Part shown: positions 21,880 through 33,290 of the stretch, piece by piece
Layout: every line of letters starts with the position of its first letter
Numbering within the stretch: position 1 is the stretch's first letter
Source: Tamarix chinensis
Taxonomy: Eukaryota > Streptophyta > Magnoliopsida > Caryophyllales > Tamaricaceae
Length of the DNA stretch: 64,000 nucleotides
Assembly: GCA_030549775.1 (NCBI GenBank)
Contig: CM060180.1
Location: 89,567,172 to 89,631,171 of the forward strand
Reading direction: 5' to 3'
Made by a program: the position numbers and the translations under genes
Notes under the pieces: generated by a model
Told to the model about the DNA's origin: nothing
Seen by the model: the letters and a program-made list of their open reading frames with translations, nothing else
The model's database searches: none

Positions 21880-23582
21880 GCATGCATGCATGTTGCTACA
21901 GGGTTTTGTTTGTTTATTATTGAAAGATTGTGGTTTGTCGTTTGAAAATGTGTTGGCTGAAAATTTTGCTGTTTGTTATTGAATTTGTTGCGTTATTGTT
22001 ATATATTAACAAATGCATGTGTTGGCCGAGACCTTTACATATTATTGTTGTATTTGTTTGTATGGAGAATATAGATTCAACATTATTGTTGAATAATGGC
22101 TCTTGGGAAATAAATTTGGGTACTATGGATCAGAAATACAATATATTTAGAGAAATAAAATCACTAACATTATCATCATTCAACATATTAGTAAGTAATA
22201 AACAAAAGAGAAGACATTATTACTATAAACTTTGGAGGGTCATAACTTTTTCATGGGACCTCGGATTTAGGTGATCTAGGAGGCTATTTTGGGTATTTTG
22301 TCTACAACGTGGCAAACACCGAAGCTAGTTTGGGCAATCTGGGAGCCCAAAAAAGGCCATTTTGGCCTCTAAATTGAGGTTTTTTTTGTTACATACAAGT
22401 GATACAACCTTGAGGGTATATTTTTAGGGTCTTTTTTACAAATTGAACCTTTAATTTAGACTATCCTGAAAACCTTTTTCACATTCTAGGGTATGATGGT
22501 GTTATATAACCTCTTGATTAAAGTGGTAATACATGTTGCCTACTTTTGTATTTTTTATATAGAATTTATTCTAGAAACAACCATTATATATCTACCCCCT
22601 TTTATTATTTTGTATGTAGGGTACTACATGTTTTCAGTTATTTTAGTTTTTACTTTTATCATAATTGTTTTTCCTCTATTGTTTATCTCTTTATCCAGCC
22701 ATCCATCTATTTAGCCTCATTGGGTATCTTACCATGTCTTAGCTGGTGAGGGTTGTAATAGTATTTCTAATGGGGCTATTACTTTCTTTTGTCTTCATGG
22801 TTACTAAGATATTGAGGTAGGATAGTGTAACATATTCAAATTTCAAGACTTCTTAGTTCTTACTGTAGTTATGCCAATTCTGTGTAATTATAGATGAGAT
22901 AAGAGCTTTAGGTACCTCCAAAGAGCTACTCGAACCAGATCTTCGAGACAAAGGAACTTAGATGATGATGATGAAATTGAAGTTTGTAAGGGTTCAAGTG
23001 AAGAAGATGAGCAATGGATCTTATAGTCCATAATAGATTGGTCAACATAGATCCAAGCCATGTATGTTTGCTTTTCCATATTTTTCTATTAATGAATCAT
23101 GACATATATATTTTTGACCTAATGGCTAACTGTATATTAATTGAAACATGGGTGTTGTAGTTTTTCACCGATAACTATGCACGAGGCCAGCAATATAATG
23201 TTGATGAAATTGATGAAGTTAGAGACCAATGGGCCAAGCACGTGCACTCATTCATTCGGTATTAGGTAGCGATCTATATATTCTACATTCATTTTCAGGT
23301 TTGTATTTCGTCTACATCTTTTGGTCTTCCAGCCTAGATCTGTGAACTCTTTACTTTGGGGTGTAGAGCTACCAAGTTGTGGTATGCCCACTAATTTTTA
23401 TTCCTAAGTATAGTTGGTGTATTGAGACATGCATACCAATTATAGATTGATTGAAATTATGGTGTGATTGCAAATTTGGTATGAATTGATGTTATTTTAC
23501 ATTGCATATTTGGTAATTGTTTGAACATACAACTGTGTATGTGGGGCAGGAATAAAACAAAAAAATGCTAAAAAAAACATAT

Positions 23583-23817
23583 AGTTTTAATAACGGTTTG
23601 GTTTAAGATCCGTTATTAAAACTTCGGTTTTAATAACGATTTTTAAGTAAAAACTGTTATTAAATCTGAAGTTTACGCACATATTCGCGGGTTTTGTGTA
23701 TTTTTCATGACGGTTATGAACCGTTATTAAAGATTTAATAACGGACGATTCAATAACAGTTGAAAACCGTTATTAAAACTATAAAATAACCGTTATTAAA
23801 ACCCCTTTCCGTAGTAG
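23583..23817. repeat. CACTA 3' subterminal repeat array
   Basis: About nine copies of the AATAACGGTT/AACCGTTATT motif occur up to the 3' TIR, again mostly as facing pairs (GACGGTTATGAACCGTTATT at 23709). It is equivalent to the 5' array and completes the CACTA architecture. Confidence 0.85.
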
Positions 23818-24513
23818 TGAAAACCTGGAACATCGACTAGTATCATTACAAATAAAGGTTCCGGTCTCTAAGCACATTTCTCCTAATCCGCTTATTTCAA
23901 AACTTCCAACATATCACCTAATAATAATTAAAAAAAATAATTAGGAAATATAATTAATGAAATTTTAAGGCAATGAAAGAGAAAAGAATGAAAAAAAAGC
24001 AAGCTGAGTTTGAAGTACGGGTGATCGGCCAAGAAGGCTAGCAGCGGCAAAAACTTGTCGTTGCTAGGAATGGGCAAGGACAAGAAGGGCTAAAAGGGGG
24101 AGGGGGTTAGGGAACGGTTTTGGTGGCTGGAAGGGGTTTAGGCTTCAGCAATTTTTTTGAAGTAAAGGGGGGGTGATTTGGTTGTTTTTACCGAAGGGTA
24201 GGGGTAATTTTTGATGAGTTTGCCGATGGGCTTGGGGTTGTTCTTCGGTAGATTTTGCTGCAACTTGGGGGGGGGTAGGAACGAGTGGTTTTTCTATAGA
24301 TAGGGGTGGTGTTTTGGTATTTTTTCTGCAGCTAAGGGTGAGGGAATGGAAGGTTTTCCTGTCATGGTGGATATGGTGCGGTAATGGTTGTCAAAGATGG
24401 GTTTTTGGTGGTTTTTTGGGCGGTTTTGGTGACAATAAGGTGGGGTCTTTGGGGTGATTGTTTTGACAGAAAATTTGAGGAATGATGAGCTAGTTTTTCA
24501 GTGCATTAATGAG

Positions 24514-24544
24514 GTGTATGTATGTATGTATGTATGTATGTATG

Positions 24545-24590
<46 letters not shown>
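24514..24590. repeat. (TATG)n(TA)n microsatellite in right LTR of B
   Basis: About eight GTAT units then about 40 bp of TA. The homologous place in the left LTR (12271-12296) has only a short TATATG/TA run, so the tract expanded after insertion of B or contracted in the other copy. Confidence 0.9.
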
Positions 24591-24592
<2 letters not shown>

Positions 24593-25064
24593 GCTATAGC
24601 ATTCAGAGAGGGGGGTTGTGATTGGGCAAAATTTTCAAACCCTAACCCACAACTACAGGAGTTGGGAATTGATGGGGTATGGGTATGGTATGAGGGTGGC
24701 ATGAGGGGTATGGTGTGTCGAGGTAGAGGGAAATTAGGGTGAGGTAAAAAAAAAAATAGAATAGCGTAGGGATAATTTATTTAGGTACAAAATCAGGTAA
24801 AGTATTTAGGGAAAATTATCTGGTTACGAGAATAGGTTTATTTGATGAAATGGATATCAGTTATGACCCAAACCTAGATTTAAATTTTAATACACACCCT
24901 TTATCATATTTTAGCCTAATTAAATTTTATAACTAATAAGTCATAATAATATTACACGTATTAATAATATTTTTAGTACAAACACCCTATAATAATTATT
25001 CTAACTAATACACATAATTACCAATTATAATTAGGGTCTTCTAAAAATGAGGTATTACAAATCT

Positions 25065-25614
25065 TCTCATCAAAGGTACCAAAACTAAAGTTAGACACAC
25101 TAAGCCTTTCAGTGAAAATTTAATGGTTCAATTTTGTAAGGTAGTGGATGGGTGGATAGAGAAAAAGGGTTTTGCAATACTTTGGGGCTATAAATGGGTC
25201 TAAAAGGATGGTCTTGTGATGTTCTTTGAATGTGATAAAATTAAGATTGGGAACACTTAAGTTTTCACCAAGCTTTGGGTGCTCAATCATGACTTATAAT
25301 TTTATTTATATTTTTGTTGAGGCTCAAAGAGTTTGGAAAGTGCTATTGTAAGATGATATATTTCCTTCGAAGGTAAAGGGGTGGGTTCGGCTAGAGCAAC
25401 CTTAATAAAAAAAAGGAAAATCTTCATATAAATATTGTATATCCTTGAGACCACCTTGAATGGAATCTTTAAGTTTTGAATCACTAAACTTCTTCATGAA
25501 TGAGATCCTTTTGAGCAATAACATCAAACCTTTTGTTTTCTTCTTCTTCTTTTTTTTTTGTCTTTATATATTGATTGATCTCATCATATTCCATGAGCGT
25601 CGCTTCCTATTTGT
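25065..25614 (-). other. Element A internal fragment, right part
   Basis: Non-coding or broken internal sequence of A between the insertion of B and the gag relic. A short TTC/T-rich run lies at about 25540-25560. No protease or RT domain is recognisable. Confidence 0.5.
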
Positions 25615-26015
25615 TGGGACACACAAATTTAGAGTGACCAATGCCTTGACACTTTGAGCACTAAGCAACTCTTGGTTTACCTTTTCCTTGCATATTCTTA
25701 CATTTTCTTTTAACATCAAAGAACTTAGCAAGAATTTCAAATTATAAAGAGCTCTTATTTTCTTGATACGTAGTCACCATGTCATAGAAGTTATATTTCT
25801 CAAGTGGCGGTAAGAACTCCTTTCTCATATGCTCCATGACTTTACTTTTGACTTCCTCTTAATCATCCTTTATTAGCATAAGTTCTTCCACCAAAATGTC
25901 ATATAGCTATCAAATCTTATGGTAGCAAACTTGAAGGCTTTCTCATCAAAGTGACCTTTAGTTTCAAATTCCTTTGAATGCTTTTCTCTCCAATCAGAAT
26001 AATCATTGAGTTACT
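25615..26015 (-). pseudogene. Element A gag fragment with CCHC zinc knuckle
   Basis: The minus strand shows EHMRKEFLPPLEKYNFYD and upstream TFWWKNL, which fit the plant Ty3-gypsy gag core (retrotrans_gag: WW...L, then M(R/K)KEFLPP). About 130 bp further on it reads CSKCQGIGHSKFVCPNK (25619-25660), a perfect CX2CX4HX4C zinc knuckle followed at once by a stop. Stops and frameshifts separate the blocks. It lies about 0.3 kb inside the PBS, as gag should. Confidence 0.65.
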
Positions 26016-26295
26016 ATTAAAGTAAAGTAGTTTAATTTTTTGTGAGTGAATTTCGTAGGTATGGAAGAGAATAAGTGAAAGGGGGGGATTAAATGGGAGT
26101 TAATGAAGGTTAGGGGTTGATGTTTGTGTAGGGGTGGGTGAGATGGACAAAAGATGGGAAGGAAAATATGAAAAAACTAATGATAATGTAAAGGGCTAGT
26201 GGATGGAAAAAATGTAAAGATGGTGGAATAGAATGGTGCTTGGGGTTGAACAAAAATGTGGAGGATAAAAAGATAGGACCCAAATTTCCAACCTT

Positions 26296-26309
26296 GAGCT
26301 TTGATACTA
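26296..26309 (-). promoter_or_regulatory. Element A primer binding site
   Basis: Minus strand TAGTATCAAAGCTC resembles the initiator tRNA-Met PBS TGGTATCAGAGC with changes. It is a few bases from the LTR end, and the same mutated pattern (TGTATCAAAGCTTC) occurs in element E. Confidence 0.65.
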
Positions 26310-26315
26310 ATTTGA

Positions 26316-27640
26316 TATATATGGAATACAAATTGGGTCATGCTAAGAAAAATAGTAAATTAGGATAATTAACACAGAAATTAAAAAATAGAAATGACCG
26401 TTGAAGTAGAGGAAAATATGCTTTAAATTCATATACTCACGGTCATCATCTAAGGTATTTAACTCTTGGAATAAATAAGGTAAGATTTTGAGAATAAATT
26501 CAATCAAACTATTCACTCAAGTTTGAAGGTGCATCTCACCAAAAGAGAGGAAAATATGAAGCAACCAATTCTAACTCTATTTATGTGTGATCAAAACACT
26601 TATATAGAATTTGTTGGTGCCATATAGTTACAAACTAACTCAAAAAAAGTAAAAGAGGTTGAATTGGTTACAAGAAAAACTAGCTAGTTATCTAAGGGGA
26701 ATAACTAAGATAGTTTAAATCTAACCAAACAAGAATTGGCCAATAACTTTTATGGCTTTTCAACTCAACTTAAAACATCCCCCATACCCTTACATCTAAT
26801 TTAGGAGGTTTCTTGAAAGAAACCATCATTGGTTGGTAGAAAGAAAAAATTAAGCATAGTAGTGTCTTACGGTAGGTTTATAAGATTTTGATGGTGTCTT
26901 ATGGCTAGAATTTCATCCATGGTATGTTGATGATGTCCTCTTCATGATCCCAACATGATTTAATAGTATTTTACAAGTTAAAGAGCTAAACTAGTAGCTA
27001 GGACATTATGAAATATGTAAAAGTAAGGCTAATAGTACAAGATTGATTCCTAGTACTATAATTAGCATAAAAATTTAAAAAAAGTTGTTGCAAATCCCTT
27101 ACACAATCCATACATCTCCTTCTTGGTTTTCCTCATGATTTAACCCAATTTTTTTTTCAAACTTACTAGTATATTGTATGTGAGTTGTGGCCATGTGGCC
27201 TCCATTTCTATACCAATTTTGATCAAGGGGAAAAGGTGGTTATGGCTGATGGGTTGTTGTAAAAATGTGGCCTGAATTTGTCCCCTCCTAGATAAATTGA
27301 TGAGACATATTGTAGCTATCAAAAGTTATCAAAAGGTGGTGGCTGGAAGAATGTTTTTGCATGGCTTGGAATCAAACAATCAAGGTTTTCTCCTCATAAG
27401 AAGCATTTGAAGTTATTCATACATAGTGAAATAATTTGTTATCTTTATGTACTTCCTCTAAGCTAAGTGTCTTTGAATCATTCTTCCTTGTTGTGAATTG
27501 GTTATTGTTACCTAATTTTTTTTGGTTGAACCAAAATACTCCTTGGATAATGTTTCTTGAAATGAGCTAAAGAGGGGGGGGGGAATCCATCATTAAATTT
27601 GTTACAAAAGTTTGATGTGTAGTTGGGTGCTCCAGCATCA
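26316..27640 (-). repeat. Element A 5' LTR
   Basis: Direct repeat of 7845-9209. On the minus strand it starts TGATGCTGGAGC at 27640. It carries the matching TATA-like CTATATAAG at 26599-26607 and a G-run at about 27573. Many differences from the left LTR show that A is old. Confidence 0.83.
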
Positions 27641-28759
27641 CATTCTAATAACTATAGGTAATACAAGAATCAAGAGTTATATACTTGTTTTTTTGATAAA
27701 TCATAAAAGTGGTATTAAATAAAAGACTTGTTCTTTAATCATTATAGTGATTCAGTTCCCCTATCTTTAATGTAAGGTTCAAAAATAGTCATTGATCTTA
27801 TGCTAAAGCTAAGTGTAAGAGGTACAAACCATACAGCTTGGCCATCATCCTATTATCGTAAACTTTTTTTAAATATCCCACAGTATACAAACTCACCCTT
27901 AACTCCCTACATACAATGGTACGATAGTACATATCAACAATTCACCTACAACAATTAAAAAAATCCAATCAGCGAAGGGGATTAAGGGTGGAGCACATAT
28001 CTTTAGTTAACTGGAAGCAACAGTGAGGAATAATTAAAAATGAAGCACATTCCCATAACTAAGACTCATAGCATGTAAAGATTGATGTCAATCTCATCTG
28101 GAACCTCACAAACCTTTATATGCCTCCCAACTCAAAAATTGAAAATATGAAAAGTAGAGCATATTGAGATTAAAACCAAGCTGCATTATGATTCCTTAAA
28201 TGATACCTCTAATAAAAGAAAAAACTATAAATCCTATAACCAACATAAATTTTAAAAGCCCTAATTAGGGTTGTGAATGAGTAAAATTAAGAAGAGTAAC
28301 CCCTAGCTTGAGCTTTGCTCATTTAATTTTTTTAATTGTGCCTAACAATTAATTCTTGAACTTGGCTCATATAGGCTCACAAGCTACTCGACTTAGCTTA
28401 TTTGGCTTATTTAAGATAAACTTGTTGAATCAACTCATATAAATTTTAATTTGGATAAGGCACATGAATGGTTAAGCTCTTTCATTTGAGATAAATAAGG
28501 TAAATCAACTTGTTTAAATCTAAGCTTGATTTAGATTGTTTGCAAGCTTATTTAGAAAACATTTTTCACATGATTTGACTTAGCTCATCTATGAAATAGC
28601 CTCAAATCAAGCTTGAATTGTTTATTTATAGGATCAAATGGCTCATCAATTATTATTTTTTCTGAAAAAGAATAAATTTTATGTAACATCTGTCATAATT
28701 GGTACAAGAGAATTATCAAATTTCTAAAATTAACTAATAATTTCCAAAAATTCTAAATA
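27641..28759. other. AT-rich spacer
   Basis: No gene, repeat boundary or regulatory motif was recognised. Around 28310-28660 short phrases (GCTCATNTNGGCTCA, AAGCTT, GACTTAGCTCAT) recur loosely, as in decayed repeat DNA. ATGTAACATCTGTCATAATTGG at about 28681 resembles TAATATCTGACATAAATAATTGG just after LINE-1's tail and could be a decayed LINE target duplication. Confidence 0.4.
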
Positions 28760-28779
28760 CAACTAGCAAATATTACTAG

Positions 28780-29700
28780 GACTGTGAAGAAGAGAGTGAA
28801 AGGAAAGGTAGTTGCATCCGTTAATCCTGTTTCCTATGACTTTGGATTCAAAGAAGCATTGAACAACACCGGTGATGAAGGAATTTGTTGACAAGGATTC
28901 CCCTGCTGCATCGAACCCAAGCGATGATGGAAATTCCGTGGTGTTCAAACCAATTCATTATGAGGAGAAAAAAAAATTGCAACCCATAGAGACTAACTAT
29001 TATTAATTCAAGAATCTAATTACATGGACTAATACCTAAGGGGTCCCTATAAATTGGAGGGATGTGGTTACAGGTAAGCTATTCCTCAAACCAAGATCCT
29101 CACTGTTGTATATTCCCCCTAATCCCAATGGCAATTCCTGGCGAATTGAGATTCATAAAGAAGATATTGAACAATCTAATCTAGGACAAATGCAAAGATT
29201 TGTTCAAACGTAATGGGCTAAGGTAAAAACACCCAAAATCTTGCCACATGATGATGGCTTTATAATATTCAAATGTGCATTAGGCTTTTTAATTTTCAAA
29301 TGTTCATCAGCTGTAGATCATGATTGGATTTTATCTTGCCCTTACTAGACCTAAAAAGACCCTTCATTCTTAAATCATGGCATAAAAGTTTCATTTCATC
29401 AAGGAGAAATTCTAATTTCTTCCATAGTGGATTAACTTCCCAATCTCCCTTGAGATTATTGGGACACTAATTCTCTAAGCCAGATTGCATGTGTAGTAGG
29501 ATGACCAATTCATATGGCTGCAATTACACTAAGTTGAGAGAGAATCTCCTATTCATACTTCTTGTTGAGGTAGATGTCACCAAGAAGTGCTTGGATAAGG
29601 TTGACATCCTTGATAACCCACCAAATTAGAATTACATTGCACATGCCAGACAATACCATATATATGATGCTTATAACCCTAACAAAAGGCCAAACACCAC
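28780..29700 (+). pseudogene. LINE-1 ORF1 remnant (DUF4283 nucleic-acid-binding)
   Basis: Recognisable blocks are KTPKILPHDDGFIIFK (about 29230), the DUF4283 core, and LPNLP*DYWDTNSLSQIACV (about 29440), where plant LINE ORF1 proteins read LPL(E/H)YW...L.IA. A further block has RISYSYFLLR* in the usual position of ARVLIEVD. The ORF1 protein is thought to bind LINE RNA. Several in-frame stops make it non-functional. Confidence 0.75.
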
Positions 29701-29894
29701 TTGAAGGAGGAAAATAGGGACAAAACTCAGAGGGTGAAACTTCCAAATCGAGTATTTCCCAGGATGGAAATATAGTAGAAGGAATACAACAAGATATTTA
29801 GATTGATGCATTGTCATTTTTGGAAGAAGACCAACCCCTATAGGGAAAGGAAATAGATAGGGGAGGATACCCACCACATCACTCAACTCAATCA

Positions 29895-32800
29895 TCACCC
29901 CATATCAATATTAGAGGTTTAAATAAACCTCACAAACAAAAAAAACTAGTAAAGTGGTACCAAACCAATAAATTGCCCTTTTTTAGCCTCTTGGAAATAA
30001 GAATAAAGCCTGATAAGGCTATAGTTATCAAGTAAAAAATGTTCCCAGGTTGGGGATTTTTAGATAATTATTCTTACCATGATAATGGTCGTATATGGTG
30101 CTTATGGGATACTACTAGATGGCCAGTTAGTCTCATCTCAGCTTTTGCTCAAGCCTTACTTTTCAATGCATTATCATCATATGGTACTTCTCTCTATGCA
30201 TACAACATAGGCAATGGTTAAAAAGAATTATGGGATTGGCTCTTGAACCACAATGTTCTCTCTAATCCATGGCTTATCATGGGTGATTTTAATGCTGTTC
30301 TTTACCCAAAGGAGAAATTTTAAGGAAATGCCCCCAATCAACAGGATGTTACTGACTTCAGAACATATCTACATCAACTTTTTCTCCATGAATTACCCTT
30401 CTTAGGTCCTATGTTTACATGGTGTGATATAAGACTAGGAAGTGAACGAATCATGTGTAAACTTGACAGGGCATTGGTAAACTTGAGTTAGCTTGGCAAC
30501 TTCCATTCCACAACTATTGTTTTCAAGGAAGAACATTTCTCAAATCACTATGTAACATTCCTCACCTTCCAATAAACAACCATCTTAAAGAAGAATCCAT
30601 TCAAGTTTTTCAATATGTGGTGTAAGGATCAAAAATTCTTGCAGATTGTGTGTAATGTTTGGTATCAACCTTATGTTGGCACAACAAATGCATAGTTGAA
30701 ACATAAACTCCTTACCTTAAAAGCTAGATTCAGATAGTTGAATGCCTCACATTACAGTGGTATCACTGAGAGAGTTGCAGCTTAAAAATAAACCCTTACT
30801 ATGATTCAACATGCACTAAGATATAATCCATTTTGACCTTGAATTATAGCAACAGGAAAGAGATGCTTTACAACTGCACGAGCATCTTTCCCAGTGTGAG
30901 GAAAGCTTCCTAAAGAAGAAAGTTGCCATGTAGTGGGTAAATGGGAGATGCTAATACCTAGTTCTTCTTTGCCACAACAAAAGCCCAGCAAAATAAAAGC
31001 TTACTCACTAGAGTCAAAGCAAATAATGGAGAATGGCTCATTGATCAAGATCTTATTTTGAAGGCCTTTAGGGAGTATTACACCCACAATCTAAGATAAT
31101 AAGATAACCAAAGTATTAACCTATCGCAGCAGTTGTTGGGTTATTTCCTTTCCTCTCACCTGCTCACTAACACATGCTTGTAGAACCTCTAACCAAATCA
31201 GAGGTTAAAGATGTTATTTTCTCTATAGGAGATTCGAAGGTACCAGGTCTTGATGGCTTCACTTCTTGATTCTTCAAAATAACTTAGGGCATAGTGGGGG
31301 ATGAAATATGGAAGGCCCTGAATGAATTTTTTCTCAATGCTAGATAGCCAAACTTCATTACTTCTACTTTGCTTGTTCTCATCCCTAAAGTGACCAATGT
31401 TGAAATTATTGGAGATTTCAGACATGTAGCATGCTGCACAGTCTTGGATAAAGCTTTCACCAAGATAACGACCTCTAGAATCCATCAGATTCTGCCTAAG
31501 ATAATTGATCTTTCACAATATTTCTTTAGTAAGGGAATACTAATAAAAGAAAACATCGTGTTAGCTCATGAACTAGTGAGAGCATATGGCAAGAAGAACA
31601 CCTCTCCTAGATGCATGCTGAAAATTGACTTGCACAAAGCATATGAATTTAGTCGAAGGGATTTCCTTGAAAATGTAATGCTTGCTCTTCACCTTCCACC
31701 TTATTTAGTGAAGGTGATCATGGTGTGTGTCTTCAATGTCAAATACTCCATTAACCTAAATGGTACTCTTTTAGATCCAATTAAAGGAAAAAGGGGTTTG
31801 AGGCAAGGTGATCCACTATCCCTTCACCTCTTTGTCATTATTATGGAATACTTCACTAGGTTGATGAAGAAATTTTGGCATGATCCTAGATTTAAAGGTT
31901 ACCCCTAATGCAAGAACCTAAAAATGGTGAATCTTTTAATCACTGATGACATGCTCCTCTTTTGTCATGGTGATATATACTTAATGTAATACCTCATGAA
32001 CAACTTTTATATCTTCTCTCACATGTTAGGGCTAACAATCAATACTCATAAAAGTTCAGTTTTCTTTAGAGGAGTCTCTCAATAGAATAGATAAATTATT
32101 CTCCAGTATCTTAACTTCTCTCAGGGTACACTCCCTTTCAAATACTTAGAAGTACCAATTGTACATGTCCGGTTGAATTCCCACCGCACGTTCATTCTTA
32201 CTACTAAAGTCGTGCATCGAATGAACCACTAGGCCATTAAAATGTTATCCTACACAGAGAAATTATAGCTCTTAAAGTTGGTCATCTTTGGCATCTAAAT
32301 TTATTGGAGCCAAGTCTTTTTACTGCCAAGGAAAGTCCTATCCCAACTCATAATAGCATGCTGTAATTTTCTATGAATTGGAAGCACTAGATTTAGTCAT
32401 AAAGCACCTATGTCTTTGTCTTCTTATTGTTTACCAAAGAATGAAGGGGCCTTGGAATCATTGATATATGCATTTGGAATGAAGCTGCACTTGGAAATCC
32501 TCTTTGGAATTTAGCTCACAAAAAAGACATTATCTAGATCAAATGGATCCATAGCAGGTTCATAAAATAAGGTTCCATTTAGGATCTGGAGATACCACCA
32601 ATAACATCTTGGCCGTTAAGGAGCATCCTAAAGTTAAGGTCTTCCCTTGGGCCTTTCATTACTACTCAACCATAGGATAGATCCTATAGCATTAAGAGTA
32701 TGTATGATCACCTAAGGCATACAGGCCCAAGAGCACAGTGGTGGAGCACCATCTGGTAAAACCCAACACCTCTAAGTCACCAATTCATTGCTTAGCTTGC

Positions 32801-33170
32801 TGCCGTTAGGCGTTTAGCCACAAAAGATAGAACTAGTAAATACATATCCATACCTGATCAACAATGTGAGTTCTATAGTGATGACGAATCCATTATTCAT
32901 CTCTTTGTGCATTACCCAATCATGAGGGGAGTTGTACGTGATTTATAGAGTTTTCTAAGAAATAGAGAAGCTAACCTCACATGGAGTATTTTATTGCAAG
33001 AGTTTATGTTCACGTAAGGTTGAACGAAGTATAAAATGAGGCTCTTAAGGGGATTGTTTATCACTTCAATTTATGAAATCTGGAAGGCAAGGAATAATAA
33101 GGTGTTTATGACATTCCATGCAACTAGAACACAATGCTTAAATCTATAGCTACTAGTATATCCCAAAGAT
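29895..33170 (+). pseudogene. LINE-1 ORF2 remnant (endonuclease, RT, zf-RVT)
   Basis: ORF2 begins near NIRGLN (about 29908), the N-terminal motif of the APE-like endonuclease, with SLLEIRIK carrying the catalytic Glu and LIMGDFNAVL near 30280. CKLDRALVNL at about 30460 is typical of the endonuclease end. RT blocks include VLIPKVTN, CMLKIDLHKAYEF, GLRQGDPLS (about 31797) and ITDDMLLFCHGD, where the catalytic (F/Y)ADD has become ITDD. The zf-RVT region near 32810-33120 has KYISIPDQQCEFY, IHLFVHYP and EIWKARNN. The longest surviving open piece is 31369-31908. Stops are spread throughout. Confidence 0.88.
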
Positions 33171-33290
33171 GCTTGTATGCCATAGAATGGCTAAGTTTCG
33201 TAATTATATTCATTTGGTAGATGATTTTTGGTCCCTAGGTTGTATTGGATCCTAATTGATGAAATGAAATGCTAATTTTACTTTAAAAAA

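Larger units (their letters stand above)
21092..23819. mobile_element. Non-autonomous CACTA (En/Spm) DNA transposon, 2.73 kb
   Basis: Its ends are CACTACTACGAAAACAAG at 21092 and the inverted CTTTCCGTAGTAGTG at 23819. Terminal inverted repeats therefore share CACTACTACG(A/G)AAA. A 3-bp TSD, AAA, lies at 21089-21091 and 23820-23822; the uninterrupted site is preserved in the other LTR of B. Both subterminal regions are packed with AATAACGGTT and its complement, as expected for binding sites of a TNPA-like protein. No TNPD/transposase domain is recognisable, so movement would need an autonomous relative. It contains an ATG frame with CACCACAC/GTGCACC repeats at 21480-21670, a (TA)n tract, and a short acidic coding-like stretch at 22.9-23.0 kb. 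Confidence 0.93.
9669..25059 (-). mobile_element. Element B: chromovirus-like Ty3-gypsy retrotransposon, deleted, nested in A
   Basis: Its ends are TGTAACACCCCC at 9669 and GAGGTATTACA ending at 25059, flanked by a perfect 5-bp TSD, AATCT (9664-9668 and 25060-25064). LTR-like copies lie at 9669-12753 and 18059-25059. Orientation is minus: a PBS for initiator tRNA-Met (TGGTATTAGAGC) adjoins the right LTR and a PPT (TTTTAAAGGGGTAGTAA) adjoins the left LTR. Excluding the solo LTR C, only about 1.0 kb of internal sequence remains, including a frameshifted chromodomain-type integrase tail, so almost all gag-pol is deleted. The LTR ends, the PPT and the tail fit the Tekay/Del-type chromoviruses; this lineage assignment is inference. 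Confidence 0.85.
18059..25059 (-). repeat. Element B 5' LTR (right), interrupted by CACTA element
   Basis: The second LTR of B. After removing the CACTA element (21092-23819) it is about 4.3 kb against 3.1 kb for the left LTR. The extra 1.2 kb lies at about 18870-20140. Flanks of that segment carry CTTTCACTTTAA-like and CTCTTTAAATGATTAG motifs that are fused in the left LTR, suggesting a deletion in the left copy between short repeats. The rest aligns closely, including the 55-bp array at 18640-18850. Confidence 0.8.
7845..27640 (-). mobile_element. Element A: old Ty3-gypsy LTR retrotransposon remnant, split by element B
   Basis: Two direct repeats of about 1.33-1.37 kb (7845-9209 and 26316-27640) flank a short internal region that is itself interrupted by element B at 9669-25059. 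On the minus strand the right repeat is followed by an initiator-Met-type PBS (TAGTATCAAAGCTC) and a gag fragment with a CCHC zinc knuckle. The left repeat is preceded by a purine-rich tract ending AAGGAGAA. This fixes the orientation: 5' LTR at right, 3' LTR at left. Without B the internal region is only about 1.7 kb and lacks protease, RT and integrase, so A is a deleted, non-autonomous copy. No clear target-site duplication was found at its outer ends. The LTR start (TGATGC) and PPT context resemble element E. Confidence 0.8.
28760..33290 (+). mobile_element. LINE-1: decayed plant L1-type retrotransposon
   Basis: The element reads left to right with a DUF4283 ORF1, an APE-type endonuclease, reverse transcriptase and zf-RVT C-terminal domain in the canonical order, ending in a short A-run at 33285-33290. 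Every ORF contains many stops and frameshifts. The 5' edge is approximate, placed where ORF1-like sequence begins. Domain order and sequence type match the second LINE at 39038-43972, but the two are not close copies. Confidence 0.85.
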
